The notes under the pieces are model-generated. The model had not been told where the DNA came from and did not search any database. It saw only the letters and a program-made list of their open reading frames with translations. A DNA stretch of 64,000 nucleotides from Cryobacterium sp. (GTDB lineage: Bacteria > Actinomycetota > Actinomycetes > Actinomycetales > Microbacteriaceae), in assembly GCA_019638935.1 (NCBI GenBank), contig JAHBSW010000006.1, positions 1-64,000 on the forward strand. The letters are read 5' to 3'. This document shows positions 25,638 to 34,297 of the stretch, in pieces. Both the position numbers and the translations under genes were made by a program. Positions within the stretch are counted from its first letter, which is position 1, and each line of letters opens with the position of its first letter.

Positions 25638-26620
25638 CGCGCCTCCTCCAACTCGTCGACCTCGACCGGGGTTCCGGAGCTTGCGATCGCACGGTGCCGC
25701 GTTCTCAGACGCGGGTCGGCGAGGTCGTTGAGACTCTCTCCCACGAGGGTGATGCCGAGCACGACGAGCACGATGGCGACGCCGGGGAAGATCGAGGTCC
25801 ACCAGATTCCGGCCGCGACATCCGAGATCGACTTGTTGAGGTCGAAGCCCCACTCGGCCGCGGAGGTCGGCTCGATGCCGAACCCGAGAAAGCCGAGGCC
25901 CGCGAGGGTCAGGATCGCCTCGGATGCGTTGAGCGTGAGGATGAGGGGCAGGGTTCGTGTCGAGTTGCGCAGCACGTGACGGAACATGACGCGCACGTTG
26001 CTCGCGCCGATGACCTTGGCCGATTCGACGAAGGCTTCGGCTTTGACGCGTACGGTCTCCGAGCGGACCACGCGGAAGTACTGCGGGATGAACACGACCG
26101 TGATCGAGATCGCCGCCGCCAGCACACCGCTCACGAGCTGCGACCTGCCTCCGGAGATGACGATCGACATGACGATCGCGAGCAGCAGCGACGGGAACGC
26201 GTAGACCGCGTCGCACACCACGACGAGCACGCGGTCGAGCCATCCGCCGAAGTACCCCGAGACGAGCCCGAGGAGCACACCGGCGAAGATCGAGAGGAGC
26301 ACCGCCACGGCGATGACGAAGACCGCCGTCTGGGAGCCCCAGATGACTCGCGAGAGCACGTCGTAGCCGCCGACTGTGGTGCCGAGGAGGTGCTGACCAC
26401 CCGGCGGCAGCTGCGCTCCGAAGGCACCGTCGGCGTCGCTCAACTGCGAGAAGCCGAAGGGGGCGATGAGCGGTGCGAGCACGGCGGTGAGCAGGAAGAC
26501 GCCGATGATGGTCAGCCCGGCTATGAGCATGCCGCGCTGCCAGCCGACGCTCTGGCGGAGCTGGCGGATGACGGGAAGCCGTGACCAGAATCCTGGCTTC
26601 GCAATGACGGGGGCGGTCAT
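25634..26620 (-). CDS. ABC transporter permease, DppC/OppC type
   Basis: A 328-residue inner-membrane permease with about six transmembrane helices. It begins with a cytoplasmic N-terminus, has the N-terminal OppC segment leading to PFGFSQLSDADG and GTTVGGYDVLSRVIWG, and carries the coupling-helix EAA motif (AFVESAKVIGASNVRVMFRHVLRN). It pairs with the DppB-type permease one base upstream of its start to form the channel for peptides, nickel-type chelates or other solutes. Substrate cannot be read from the permease. Confidence 0.92.
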   Translation of the reverse strand: MTAPVIAKPGFWSRLPVIRQLRQSVGWQRGMLIAGLTIIGVFLLTAVLAPLIAPFGFSQLSDADGAFGAQLPPGGQHLLGTTVGGYDVLSRVIWGSQTAVFVIAVAVLLSIFAGVLLGLVSGYFGGWLDRVLVVVCDAVYAFPSLLLAIVMSIVISGGRSQLVSGVLAAAISITVVFIPQYFRVVRSETVRVKAEAFVESAKVIGASNVRVMFRHVLRNSTRTLPLILTLNASEAILTLAGLGFLGFGIEPTSAAEWGFDLNKSISDVAAGIWWTSIFPGVAIVLVVLGITLVGESLNDLADPRLRTRHRAIASSGTPVEVDELEEAR

Positions 26621-26621
26621 G

Positions 26622-27719
26622 TCAGTACCTCACCCTCGGGTCGATGAGCGCGGCAACGACATCGACGATGAAGTTGGTGATCGCGACGATGATGGCGAGG
26701 AGCACGACGATGCCCTGCACCGCGACGAAGTCTCGCGCACTGATGTACTGCACGAGCATGAACCCCAGACCCTTCCACTCGAAGGTGGTCTCGGTGAGCA
26801 CTGCCCCTCCGAGCAGGAGAGCGATCTGGAGGCCGATGACGGTGATGATGGGAACGAGCGCGGGTTTGTAGGCGTGCTTGCGCACGAGCCGCAACTCCCC
26901 GACGCCCCGCGATCGCGCGGCATCGACGTAGTCTTGGCCGAGCGTGCCGATGACGTTGAGCCGAACGAGCCGTAGGAAGATTCCCGCGGTGAGAAGTCCG
27001 AGGGCGATTCCCGGCAGAAGCGCGTGGCTCAGGACATCCGCGACATTGGCCGGATCGCCGGTGCGGATCGCATCGATCAGGTAGATGTTCGTCGGATGGT
27101 CGAGAAACTGCAGATCGAGTTCCGTGCGCACGGATGCGCGACCGTTGACCGGCAGAACCTTCAGCCACACCGAGAAGACGAGCTTGAGCAGGAGGCCCGC
27201 GAAGAAGACGGGAGTCGCGTAGAAGAGGATCGCGATGACCCGGAGCATGGCGTCAGGCCACTTGTCGCGGAGGTAGGCGGCCAGCATCCCGAGCGGGATG
27301 CCGACGACGAAAGCGACGATCAGCGCGTAGAACGCGAGCTCGAGAGTCGCGCCGCCGTAGGTCGTGAGTATCTGCGAGATCGGCCGGTTGTCGCTCAGCG
27401 TCGAACCGAAGTTTCCCGTCGCGATCTGACCCAGATACTCGACGTACTGCACGAGGATGTTGCGGTCGTAGCCGGCGGCATGGATGCGCTCCTGCAGCTG
27501 TGCCGGGCTCAGTCTCCCGCCGAGCGCCGCCGTGATCGGATCGCCGATCGTGCGCATGAGGATGAACACCATCGAGACGAGGATGAACACCGTGGGGATG
27601 ATGAGAAGCAGCCTCACCAGGATGTAGCGCCCGAGGTTGCCGCCCGATGTCTTCTGTGGCGCCTTCGTACCTGTACCAGCTGGATCGGAGAGATCGGGGC
27701 CTGCGGTAATTGTCATCAT
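26622..27719 (-). CDS. ABC transporter permease, DppB/OppB type
   Basis: A 365-residue permease. After a Gly/Thr-rich cytoplasmic leader it shows the DppB start RYILVRLLLIIPTVF, a long periplasmic loop (ALGGRLSPAQLQERIHAAGY) and the EAA coupling motif (DYVDAARSRGVGELRLVRKHA). It ends with NFIVDVVAALIDPRVRY, the standard family terminus. Candidate starts are TTG 27725 and ATGs at 27719 and 27716. None has a strong ribosome site, and 27719 is chosen. A stable hairpin lies between this gene and the binding-protein gene upstream. Confidence 0.9.
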   Translation of the reverse strand: MMTITAGPDLSDPAGTGTKAPQKTSGGNLGRYILVRLLLIIPTVFILVSMVFILMRTIGDPITAALGGRLSPAQLQERIHAAGYDRNILVQYVEYLGQIATGNFGSTLSDNRPISQILTTYGGATLELAFYALIVAFVVGIPLGMLAAYLRDKWPDAMLRVIAILFYATPVFFAGLLLKLVFSVWLKVLPVNGRASVRTELDLQFLDHPTNIYLIDAIRTGDPANVADVLSHALLPGIALGLLTAGIFLRLVRLNVIGTLGQDYVDAARSRGVGELRLVRKHAYKPALVPIITVIGLQIALLLGGAVLTETTFEWKGLGFMLVQYISARDFVAVQGIVVLLAIIVAITNFIVDVVAALIDPRVRY

Positions 27720-27763
27720 CGCCAATCTTCGCGCGTGCGTCGGATCAACGCATCCTCAGAGTG

Positions 27764-27796
27764 GGGGGCGATCCACGGATTGCGCGGACCGCCCCC
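27764..27796 (-). promoter_or_regulatory. Intercistronic hairpin between binding-protein and permease genes
   Basis: Arms GGGGGCGATCC (27764-27774) and GGACCGCCCCC (27786-27796) pair over 11 bp with one mismatch and an 11-nt loop. There is no T tract. Such stems usually protect the upstream binding-protein mRNA or attenuate read-through, giving more binding protein than permease. Confidence 0.5.
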
Positions 27797-27833
27797 GGTT
27801 ACGGCTCTTAGATACTAGTCGCCGTGCAGTGCC

Positions 27834-29462
27834 CTACTTGCTGAGCACGTTGAAGCGGAACTTGAACGAGGCGTCGAGCGTCTCATCGACGCCCTTCACA
27901 TCCTTGCCCGAGACCGCGACCTGTGCACCCTGAAGGAACGGCAGGGTCGACAGGTGCGCCGCGACCTTGGCCTGGATCTCCTCGATCTGAGACTCACGCG
28001 TTCCCGGGTCTCCCTCGACAGCCTGGGCCTGGATCAGCGCATCGATCTCAGCGTCGCTGAAGTGATTGACCAGGAAGTTGTCGGTCTGGAAGAACGGCGA
28101 CAGGTAGTTGTCCGCGTCGGAGTAGTCCGGGAACCAGCCGAGCTGGTAGATCGGATACACGTCTGCGGAACGATCCTTCGCGTACTGCACCCACTCTGTC
28201 GACTGCAGGTCCACCGTGAACAGGCCCGATGCCTCCAGCTGCGACTTGATGAGCGCGTACTCGTCGCCCGAGCTCGCACCGTAGTGATCGGGGTTGTACT
28301 GCAGGTGCAGCGTGACCACGTCGGTGATGCCGGCGGCTTCGAGCGTTGCCTTCGCCTTGTCGGCATCCGGGCCGCCGCTGCCGTCGCCGTAGAGACCCTT
28401 GAGCGCCTCGGTCGCGCCGGTCAGACCCGCAGGAACGTAGGAGTACAGCGGCAGGTAGGTGCCCTTGTAGACCTGTTCCGCGATGGCGTCGCGGTCGATG
28501 AGGTCGGCGATCGCCTGGCGCACGGCGAGGGCCTTGGCCGCATCGGCCTCGGCGGTCGTCGCACCGAACGGCATCGTGTCGAAGTTGAACACGATGTAGC
28601 GGATCTCACCACCCGGTCCCTTGTGGACGGTGACGTTCGAGTTCGCCTCGAGGCTCTCGATGTCGGTCGCCGACAGACTCCGGGTCGCGACATCGATGTT
28701 GCCTTCCTGAACGTCGAGCTTCATGTTCGACTGGTCGGCGTAGTACTTGAGGTTGACCGTCTCGGTCTTGGGCGGTTCGAGCAGCCCCTGATAGCCGTCG
28801 TACGCCTTGAACTGCACGAGCTCGTTGAACTTGTAGCTCGAGATGATGTACGGGCCGGCGAACGCATTGGCATCGACGATCTCCTGGTCCGTCGTAAGCG
28901 CGTCGGCGGCGAAGACATCCTCATCGACGATGGGGCCGGCGGGGCTGGAGAGAATCTGAGGCCAGATCTGGTCGTTTGCCGCCTTGAGGTGGAACACGAC
29001 GGTGAGGTCGTCCTTCACCTCGGTGCTGTCGAGGTTGTAGAGCAACGACGAGGGTCCGTTGTCCGCGGCGATGGCCACCTGGCGATCGAAGCTGAATTTG
29101 ACGTCGGATGCGGTCAGGTCGTTGCCGTTCGCCCACTTGAGCCCCGGCTTGAGCACGACCGTGTACTCGGTCGGTGACGTGAACTCGGCGGACTCCGCGA
29201 TGTCCGGGTGGACATCCGAGCTTCCGGGGTTCGAGTTCATGAGGAACGGGAACACGTTGTTCATGATGAAGAACGAGCCGTTGTCGTACGAGCCCGCGGG
29301 GTCGAGCAGCGTCACCTTGTCGGTTGTGCCGACAGTGATGGTGCCTGATGCTCCGCTGTTGCCGCTGTCTCCGGCGGCGCAGCCGCTGAGCACCAGCGCT
29401 GCGATGGCGGTGCCACCGAGCGCGGCGAGCGTGCGCTTCCGGAATGTGGATACGGATGTCAT
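27834..29462 (-). CDS. ABC transporter substrate-binding lipoprotein (peptide/SBP family 5)
   Basis: A 542-residue secreted lipoprotein. The signal peptide (FRKRTLAALGGTAIAALVL) ends in the lipobox LSGC. The mature part follows family 5 solute-binding proteins: LDPAGSYDNGSFF near the N-terminus, KPGLKWANGNDLTASDVKFS, LAVRQAIADLIDRDAIAEQV and the C-terminal LGWFPDYSDADNYLSPFF. That family binds peptides, nickel chelates and sugars. ATG 29462 is fixed by the signal peptide and AGAGAGG 9 nt upstream. It heads the importer operon and is divergent from the PsuG-containing operon 410 bp away, so the ligand may be related to that pathway, which is inference. Confidence 0.92.
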   Translation of the reverse strand: MTSVSTFRKRTLAALGGTAIAALVLSGCAAGDSGNSGASGTITVGTTDKVTLLDPAGSYDNGSFFIMNNVFPFLMNSNPGSSDVHPDIAESAEFTSPTEYTVVLKPGLKWANGNDLTASDVKFSFDRQVAIAADNGPSSLLYNLDSTEVKDDLTVVFHLKAANDQIWPQILSSPAGPIVDEDVFAADALTTDQEIVDANAFAGPYIISSYKFNELVQFKAYDGYQGLLEPPKTETVNLKYYADQSNMKLDVQEGNIDVATRSLSATDIESLEANSNVTVHKGPGGEIRYIVFNFDTMPFGATTAEADAAKALAVRQAIADLIDRDAIAEQVYKGTYLPLYSYVPAGLTGATEALKGLYGDGSGGPDADKAKATLEAAGITDVVTLHLQYNPDHYGASSGDEYALIKSQLEASGLFTVDLQSTEWVQYAKDRSADVYPIYQLGWFPDYSDADNYLSPFFQTDNFLVNHFSDAEIDALIQAQAVEGDPGTRESQIEEIQAKVAAHLSTLPFLQGAQVAVSGKDVKGVDETLDASFKFRFNVLSK

Positions 29463-29529
29463 ATCCGAATACCTCTCTCTTGTATTTGAGGACCCGTCGG
29501 GTTCAAATCGAACCGCGACGAGAACAAAG

Positions 29530-29561
29530 ACACACGACCCGCGTGATGGTGGGTCATGTGT
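29530..29561. promoter_or_regulatory. Long inverted repeat in the divergent importer/PsuG-operon promoter region
   Basis: 11-bp arms ACACACGACCC and GGGTCATGTGT pair with one mismatch across 10 nt. It lies about 70 bp upstream of the binding-protein gene. A TTGACA hexamer follows at 29568 within an imperfect TGTTGACA/TGATAACA palindrome. This 410-bp gap (29463-29872) holds no credible gene. Confidence 0.45.
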
Positions 29562-29732
29562 CGCCTGTTGACACTGTGATAACACGGGTTGCTGTACGGC
29601 GACGTGCGGCCGCGGAATTGCGGCCGAATATTTACCTTCCTGAATACCGGCGGCGAGGCGACTTCCGCCGACGTCAGCGGCCGATCCGAGACGGTGTCGC
29701 CGTCGTCAACGACGTCGCGCGGACTCAACAGG

Positions 29733-29750
29733 CATAAGACATCCCTTATG
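29733..29750. promoter_or_regulatory. CATAAG-N6-CTTATG palindrome upstream of the eIF2B/AIR/PsuG operon
   Basis: Perfect 6-bp arms with a 6-nt spacer, about 120 bp before the eIF2B-like gene. The ATAAG/CTTAT half sites resemble LysR-type boxes, though the T-to-A distance is 12 rather than the usual 11. A LysR gene lies at the far end of this operon. Confidence 0.4.
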
Positions 29751-29872
29751 ACGTGGTCGATCTTCGTCTTGGAAGGTGCCTCGCGACCGGTGCGAGGATC
29801 GAGCCGAACGGCGCAATGACCGGGCCGCCGAACCGCTCGGCCGGCGTCGAAGAGACGAAGGACGGGCACCAC

Positions 29873-30754
29873 ATGGATCGGCTCGAGGAACTGCGCAAGG
29901 CGATCGCGGAGAACACCGTGCCCGGGGGCAGCGCCTTCGGGCGCGCGGCCGCCGAGATGATCCTGCTCACCGTCCAGCGCGACGGAGACGACACAACCGA
30001 GCTGCGCGAACTGACCGACTGGCTCGTGGCCACGAAGCCCTCGATGACGAGCGTTCGCACTGTCGCGAGACTCGCCTTGGATGCTGCGGCGGCGGGGAAT
30101 GGGGCGCGCGTGATCTCGGAGATGAAGGGGTTCATCCGAGACTCCGAGGCCGCGATCGAGTCCGTGGCGCTGCACGCCGACGCGCACATCGGCAGTGGCG
30201 CCAGGGTGCTGTTCCATTCCTTCAGCGGTTCGCTCATCCAGCTGCTGACGCGGGCCGCGGAACGCACCCCGCACCTCACGCTCCTCTTCACCGAGTCGCG
30301 CCCCTACCGCGAGTCACGAAGGATCGTCGCGGCGCTCAGCGACTATCCCCTCGACTTCGAGGGCTACAGCGACGCCGCCGTCGCCGTGGCGGCAAGCGCC
30401 GCGGACCTCGCAGTGGTCGGCGTCGACGCACTCTTCGCCGACGGCTCGTTCGCGAACAAGACCGGCACTCTTCCGCTCGCGCTCGCGTGCGATCACGTCG
30501 GCATCCCGCTGTACGCCGTCACCGAGGTGTCGAAGCTGTACGCGGGTGACCCGGCGGACGTGGCGATGGAGCAGCGGCCCGCCGAGGAGATGGAGGATGG
30601 CTGGGAGCTGGCCGTCTCCAAGCGTGTGACGATGCGCAACCAGTTCTTCGAAATCACACCGGCGTCTCTCGTCACGGCGTACTGGACCGACATCGGCGTG
30701 CTGCGTCCGACCGAGATCTCGGGCGTGACCGACCGAGGAACGCGGGTGCGGTGA
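29873..30754 (+). CDS. eIF2B alpha/beta/delta-like sugar-phosphate isomerase family protein
   Basis: A 293-residue protein of the eIF2B-related superfamily, which in bacteria and archaea holds methylthioribose-1-phosphate and ribose-1,5-bisphosphate isomerases. Family traits: a helical N-terminal half, then VLFHSFSGSLIQLL, FTESRPYRESRRIV, DLAVVGVDALFADGSFANKTGTLPLA and PLYAVTEVSKLY. The bacterial enzyme motif with a catalytic Cys/Asp is only partly visible: the Asp in VGVDALFADG is there, but HSFS has Ser where an active-site Cys might be expected. Substrate is therefore uncertain. ATG 29873 has AAGGA 10 nt upstream. ATG 29816 is an alternative. It opens a three-gene coupled operon. Confidence 0.75.
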   Translation: MDRLEELRKAIAENTVPGGSAFGRAAAEMILLTVQRDGDDTTELRELTDWLVATKPSMTSVRTVARLALDAAAAGNGARVISEMKGFIRDSEAAIESVALHADAHIGSGARVLFHSFSGSLIQLLTRAAERTPHLTLLFTESRPYRESRRIVAALSDYPLDFEGYSDAAVAVAASAADLAVVGVDALFADGSFANKTGTLPLALACDHVGIPLYAVTEVSKLYAGDPADVAMEQRPAEEMEDGWELAVSKRVTMRNQFFEITPASLVTAYWTDIGVLRPTEISGVTDRGTRVR

Positions 30755-31581
30755 TGGCGGCGGTGAGCGACGACTTCCGAGCGCTGATCGGCCCTGACAC
30801 CTGGTCGGGCATGGGAATGTCGATGCGCCGCTGGCGGGACCTCCTGCTCATCGATCTTGGCGACCGCACGCTCGTGGTGGCAGCCGACTCCAACGCCGGC
30901 ATCGGTGCGAAGCCGGGCGACTTCCTCGCTCAGGAGCCGTTTCTCACCGGCTACAGCGCGGCCAAGGTGCCGCTCATGGAGGTTGTCGCAACCGGTGCGA
31001 CCCCGTTCCTCGTGATCGACAATCTCTGCGTCGAGCTGCGGCCCACCGGGCTGGAGATCCTCCGCGGCATCCGCAGCGTGATAGACGATGCCGGCCTCGA
31101 GGTGCTCATCACCGGCTCGGACGAGGCCAACATGCCGACCCGGCAGACCGGGGTCGGCGTGACGGTGCTCGGCTCCGCGGCATCCGGGGAGCTGAGGATC
31201 GGTCGTACGCAGCCGGGCGACGACATCTGGGTGCTCGGGAGACGCGCTTCGGGATTGCCCGGCGACGAGTACGAGGCGAAGGGCGAGGGGATCGCGCGAT
31301 TGGGGGACCTCGTCGCTGTGGAGCAGTTGCCCGGCGTGCACGAGCTGCTGCCGGTGGGCAGCCATGGAATCGGTCACGAGAGCGCGGAGTTGGTGAGTGG
31401 GAGCGGGCTCGCGCTCGCGCCGGTCGGCACCTCCGTGGATCTCACCGCCTCGGCGGGTGCGAGCACCTGCTTTCTGGTCTCCTGCGAGCCGGGAGCCTCC
31501 GAGGGCCTGGCGGCGGCGGGGCTTCCGATGGAGTTGCTCGGAACCGCCGTCACGTTCGACGAACAGAAGGACAAGCGATGA
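30754..31581 (+). CDS. AIR synthase (PurM)-related protein
   Basis: A 275-residue protein of the PurM/PurL/SelD/ThiL/HypE superfamily, whose members bind ATP and phosphorylate or activate a small molecule. The N-terminal glycine-rich region has VVAADSNAGIGAKPGD, the ATP/metal site equivalent. ATGATPFLVIDNLCVELRP forms the dimer-interface strand and GRTQPGDDIWVLGR starts the C-terminal domain. It is too short and divergent to be PurM itself. It overlaps both neighbours (TGATG at 30752, ATGA at 31578), so it is made together with PsuG. The superfamily contains small-molecule kinases, so it could supply the phosphorylated substrate for PsuG. That is a hypothesis. Confidence 0.75.
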   Translation: MAAVSDDFRALIGPDTWSGMGMSMRRWRDLLLIDLGDRTLVVAADSNAGIGAKPGDFLAQEPFLTGYSAAKVPLMEVVATGATPFLVIDNLCVELRPTGLEILRGIRSVIDDAGLEVLITGSDEANMPTRQTGVGVTVLGSAASGELRIGRTQPGDDIWVLGRRASGLPGDEYEAKGEGIARLGDLVAVEQLPGVHELLPVGSHGIGHESAELVSGSGLALAPVGTSVDLTASAGASTCFLVSCEPGASEGLAAAGLPMELLGTAVTFDEQKDKR

Positions 31582-32498
31582 TCCTGAGCACTGCGATACG
31601 CGTCTCCGAGGCAGTCCGCGAGGCCGTCGCCGACGGCACTCCATTGGTCGCCCTCGAATCGACGATCTTCACGCACGGCCTTCCACGGCCGATCAATCTC
31701 GAGGTGGCCCTCGAGGCCGAAGAACTGGTGCGCTCGCACGGTGCCGTGCCGGCCACCATCGGAGTGCTGGACGGCGTGCCGACGATCGGACTCACGCGCG
31801 ACGAGATTCAGCGGCTATCGGCGATCGACGAGGTGGTGAAGGTGAGCCAACGCGACCTCTCGATCGCGGTGGTCAAAGGGCTCAGCGGTGGTACCACCGT
31901 CGCTGCGACCGCCTTCCTCGCGCATTCGGCTCGAATCCGGGTGTTCGCGACCGGGGGTCTCGGCGGAGTGCACCGGGGCGCCGCGGAGTCGTTCGACGAG
32001 TCAGCCGACCTCGTGACGCTCGCCGAGATCCCCGTGCTCGTCGTGAGTGCCGGAGTGAAGTCGATCCTCGACATCCCGGCTACCCTCGAGCGTCTCGAGA
32101 CCCTGAACATCACCGTCGCCGGCTACCGCACCACTCGCTATCCCGGCTTCTATGTCGCCGACTCGGGGTTCACCGTCGAGCACTCCGTGTCGTCGCCGGA
32201 GGAGGCCGCGAGCATCCTGCGCACCCAGGACGAGCTCGGGTTGTGCTCGGCTGTGCTCATCGCGAACCCGATCGACGAGGCGAGTCAGCTCGCCCCCGAG
32301 ACGCACTCGCGCGTGCTGGCGGCGGCGCTCCAGGCCGCCGAGTCCGCCGGCGTCGCCGGCAACGCGACCACGCCGTTTCTGCTCGAGTACATGCAGCGGG
32401 CCACCGAAGGCGAGAGCCTGCGGGTCAACGTCGACGTCTATCGGGGGAACGTCGTGCTCGGCGCCGAGATCGCTACGGCACTCAGCGCGCCGCGCTGA
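31578..32498 (+). CDS. psuG: Pseudouridine-5'-phosphate glycosidase
   Basis: A 306-residue protein covering the whole PsuG/IndA family. It has VALESTIFTHGLPRP (catalytic Glu region), VSQRDLSIAVVKGLSGGTTVAAT, FATGGLGGVHRG, VVSAGVKSILDIPATLE with the active-site Lys, and RTTRYPGFYVADSG. PsuG reversibly splits pseudouridine 5'-phosphate into uracil and ribose 5-phosphate. Relatives make C-nucleosides in the reverse direction. The usual partner kinase PsuK (PfkB fold) is absent from this operon, and an AIR-synthase-like gene is in its place. The 3' end overlaps the convergent LysR gene by 17 nt. Confidence 0.93.
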   Translation: MILSTAIRVSEAVREAVADGTPLVALESTIFTHGLPRPINLEVALEAEELVRSHGAVPATIGVLDGVPTIGLTRDEIQRLSAIDEVVKVSQRDLSIAVVKGLSGGTTVAATAFLAHSARIRVFATGGLGGVHRGAAESFDESADLVTLAEIPVLVVSAGVKSILDIPATLERLETLNITVAGYRTTRYPGFYVADSGFTVEHSVSSPEEAASILRTQDELGLCSAVLIANPIDEASQLAPETHSRVLAAALQAAESAGVAGNATTPFLLEYMQRATEGESLRVNVDVYRGNVVLGAEIATALSAPR

Positions 32499-33390
32499 TC
32501 AGCCGTTCGCCGATCTGTGCAGCCAGTTCGGCGACCCGTCGCAGCACCGGGCGCTCATCGCCTGCTCTCGTGAGACTCGCCAGAGGAACGGTGCCATGGT
32601 CGTCCGAGACCGCGACGAAAGTCGTCCCCGGCAGGTGCAGGAACGACGCGGACAGCGGAAGGATGCTGAACACGTCGTCCTCGTTGAACAGGTACGAGCG
32701 CGTCATGGAGCGACGGAATTCTCGCACTCGCTCGATCTGCAGTCCGCCGGCAGCGCAGAACTCGAAAATGCGGTCGTAGTACTCCGGCGCGGTGTCTCGT
32801 GGCCAGATCATCAGCTCTGAGCCCTGCAGCTCCGCCACCGCGATGAGGTCGCGACCCGCGAGGGGATGCTCGGTGCCGAGTGCGACCACCAGGGGTTCGT
32901 CCACCAGCGACTCCATGGCGAGCTCTGGGGCCGCGGACCCGCCGTGCTCGAGGCCGAGGTCGAAGCGGCCGGCGGTGACCCCCTCCGCGACCTCGCCGGT
33001 GTCCACGCCGATCAGGTCGAAGGTAATGCTCGGGAATTCGCGTTCGAGCACCGGCAGCAGTTCAGGCATGAGGCGGTTGCCGAGGCTGGGGCTGTAGCCG
33101 ATGCTGACGACGGGGCGCTCACCGACGGCGATCTCTCGAGCCTGCGCGATGCCACGATCGAGGATCGTGAGCGATGACTCGACGGCGCGTAGGAACTCCT
33201 GACCCGATGCCGTCAGCGTGAGACCCTTCGGCCCGCGGTCGAACAGCTCGACGCCGAGTTCGCGTTCGAGGCGCCGAATGTCCTGTGACAACGAGGGTTG
33301 GGAAACGTACAGTTTGGCGGCCGCGCGGCCGACATGCCCTTCCCGGCTCGCTGCGACGAACGCGCGCAGCAGGCGGAGCGACACATTCAT
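32482..33390 (-). CDS. LysR-family transcriptional regulator
   Basis: A 302-residue regulator. The N-terminal winged helix-turn-helix is clear (LRLLRAFVAASREGHVGRAA, then LYVSQPSLSQDIRRLE), followed by a periplasmic-binding-like effector domain (VSIGYSPSLGNRLMPELL). ATG 33390 lies 6 nt after TACCGT and fits the family start. The frame to 33450 is unlikely. It converges on psuG and overlaps it by 17 nt. LysR proteins often control nearby operons, so it is a candidate regulator of the PsuG operon and the importer. Its target is inferred only. Confidence 0.92.
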   Translation of the reverse strand: MNVSLRLLRAFVAASREGHVGRAAAKLYVSQPSLSQDIRRLERELGVELFDRGPKGLTLTASGQEFLRAVESSLTILDRGIAQAREIAVGERPVVSIGYSPSLGNRLMPELLPVLEREFPSITFDLIGVDTGEVAEGVTAGRFDLGLEHGGSAAPELAMESLVDEPLVVALGTEHPLAGRDLIAVAELQGSELMIWPRDTAPEYYDRIFEFCAAGGLQIERVREFRRSMTRSYLFNEDDVFSILPLSASFLHLPGTTFVAVSDDHGTVPLASLTRAGDERPVLRRVAELAAQIGERLISAAR

Positions 33391-33396
33391 GCACAA

Positions 33397-33402
33397 ACGG
33401 TA
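33397..33402 (-). promoter_or_regulatory. Predicted -10 element, leaderless start of the LysR gene
   Basis: TACCGT on the minus strand, then TTGTGC, then ATG 33390. No ribosome site is present. Confidence 0.45.
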
Positions 33403-33468
33403 CCGGAGAGGCGCCGTGCGAATACATGCTGCGCCGCAGGAGAGCGGCACTGGTCACGCGAACTCGGG

Positions 33469-34161
33469 TCAGAGCGCTTGATGCCGCTCCGATGCGGCGA
33501 CCTCGGCGCGCCGTTCAGCGCGATCGGCATGCCAGGTGCGAAAGCCCGCGACGATCGACAGCGCGATGACGATTCCCGCAATGACGTAGGCGGCGTTCTT
33601 GACACCGGGGATCGAGGCGGCGAAGTAGCCCGTGAGCGAGAGGCCGACGCCCCACGCGAGCGCGCCCACGATGTTGCTCGAGACGAACCGGTAGTAGTTC
33701 ATGCGGCCGATGCCCGCCACGACGGGGATGATGACGCGACCGAACGGCACGAAACGCGCGACCACGATCGACCACCAGCCGTAGCGCTCGTAGAACTTCT
33801 CCGACCAGCGGATGGCAGCCTGAACGCGCTTGCCCTTGCGCTTGTCGAGGTAGGGACGGCCCGCGTGACGGCCGATGAGAAAGCCCACCTGGTCGCCGAG
33901 GAAGGCGGCGATTCCCACGCCGACCGCGAGGACGATGATGTTGAGGTCGGTGTGCGCCGCGGTGACGAGCCCGGCGGCGAAGAGCAGGGTGTCGCCGGTG
34001 ATGAAGGGGATGAAGACGCCCAGGAACAGCGCCGTGCCCGCGAACACGAGAAAGAAGACGACCGTGTAGAAGAGGAACGGTCCGATCCCGTCGAAGAACT
34101 CGATCATGTCTTCGCGCAGGCCGAACTGGCCGATGGCGCCTGCGAGCATCGCAGCTCTCAT
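33469..34161 (-). CDS. DedA family membrane protein
   Basis: A membrane protein of about 230 residues in the DedA/SNARE-associated family, thought to scramble lipid carriers or transport across the membrane. Family motifs are present: FIPFITGDTLLFAAGL, FLGDQVGFLIGRHAG, and ARFVPFGRVIIPVVAGIGRM followed by NIVGALAWGVGL. Several starts are possible (GTG 34227, ATG 34161, 34149 or 34110) and none has a strong ribosome site. A TAGAAT -10 lies just before 34227, so the mRNA probably starts near there and 34161 is a compromise. A second DedA gene lies at the right edge of the window. Confidence 0.88.
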   Translation of the reverse strand: MRAAMLAGAIGQFGLREDMIEFFDGIGPFLFYTVVFFLVFAGTALFLGVFIPFITGDTLLFAAGLVTAAHTDLNIIVLAVGVGIAAFLGDQVGFLIGRHAGRPYLDKRKGKRVQAAIRWSEKFYERYGWWSIVVARFVPFGRVIIPVVAGIGRMNYYRFVSSNIVGALAWGVGLSLTGYFAASIPGVKNAAYVIAGIVIALSIVAGFRTWHADRAERRAEVAASERHQAL

Positions 34162-34285
34162 CGTTCTGGCCGGGGGATGTTGGGGGCGGTCACGAGCGGA
34201 TCCATTCGCTTCGTAGGTTTGGCTCACCTAATTCTACACGGTGGTGCGTGCGAGTATCCGGGTGACCGTTCTCGGCTCGCCTCGT

Positions 34286-34291
34286 TAGGCT
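34286..34291 (+). promoter_or_regulatory. Predicted -10 element, leaderless start of the nitrilase-family gene
   Basis: TAGGCT, then GTGCGC, then ATG 34298. Confidence 0.5.
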
Positions 34292-34297
34292 GTGCGC

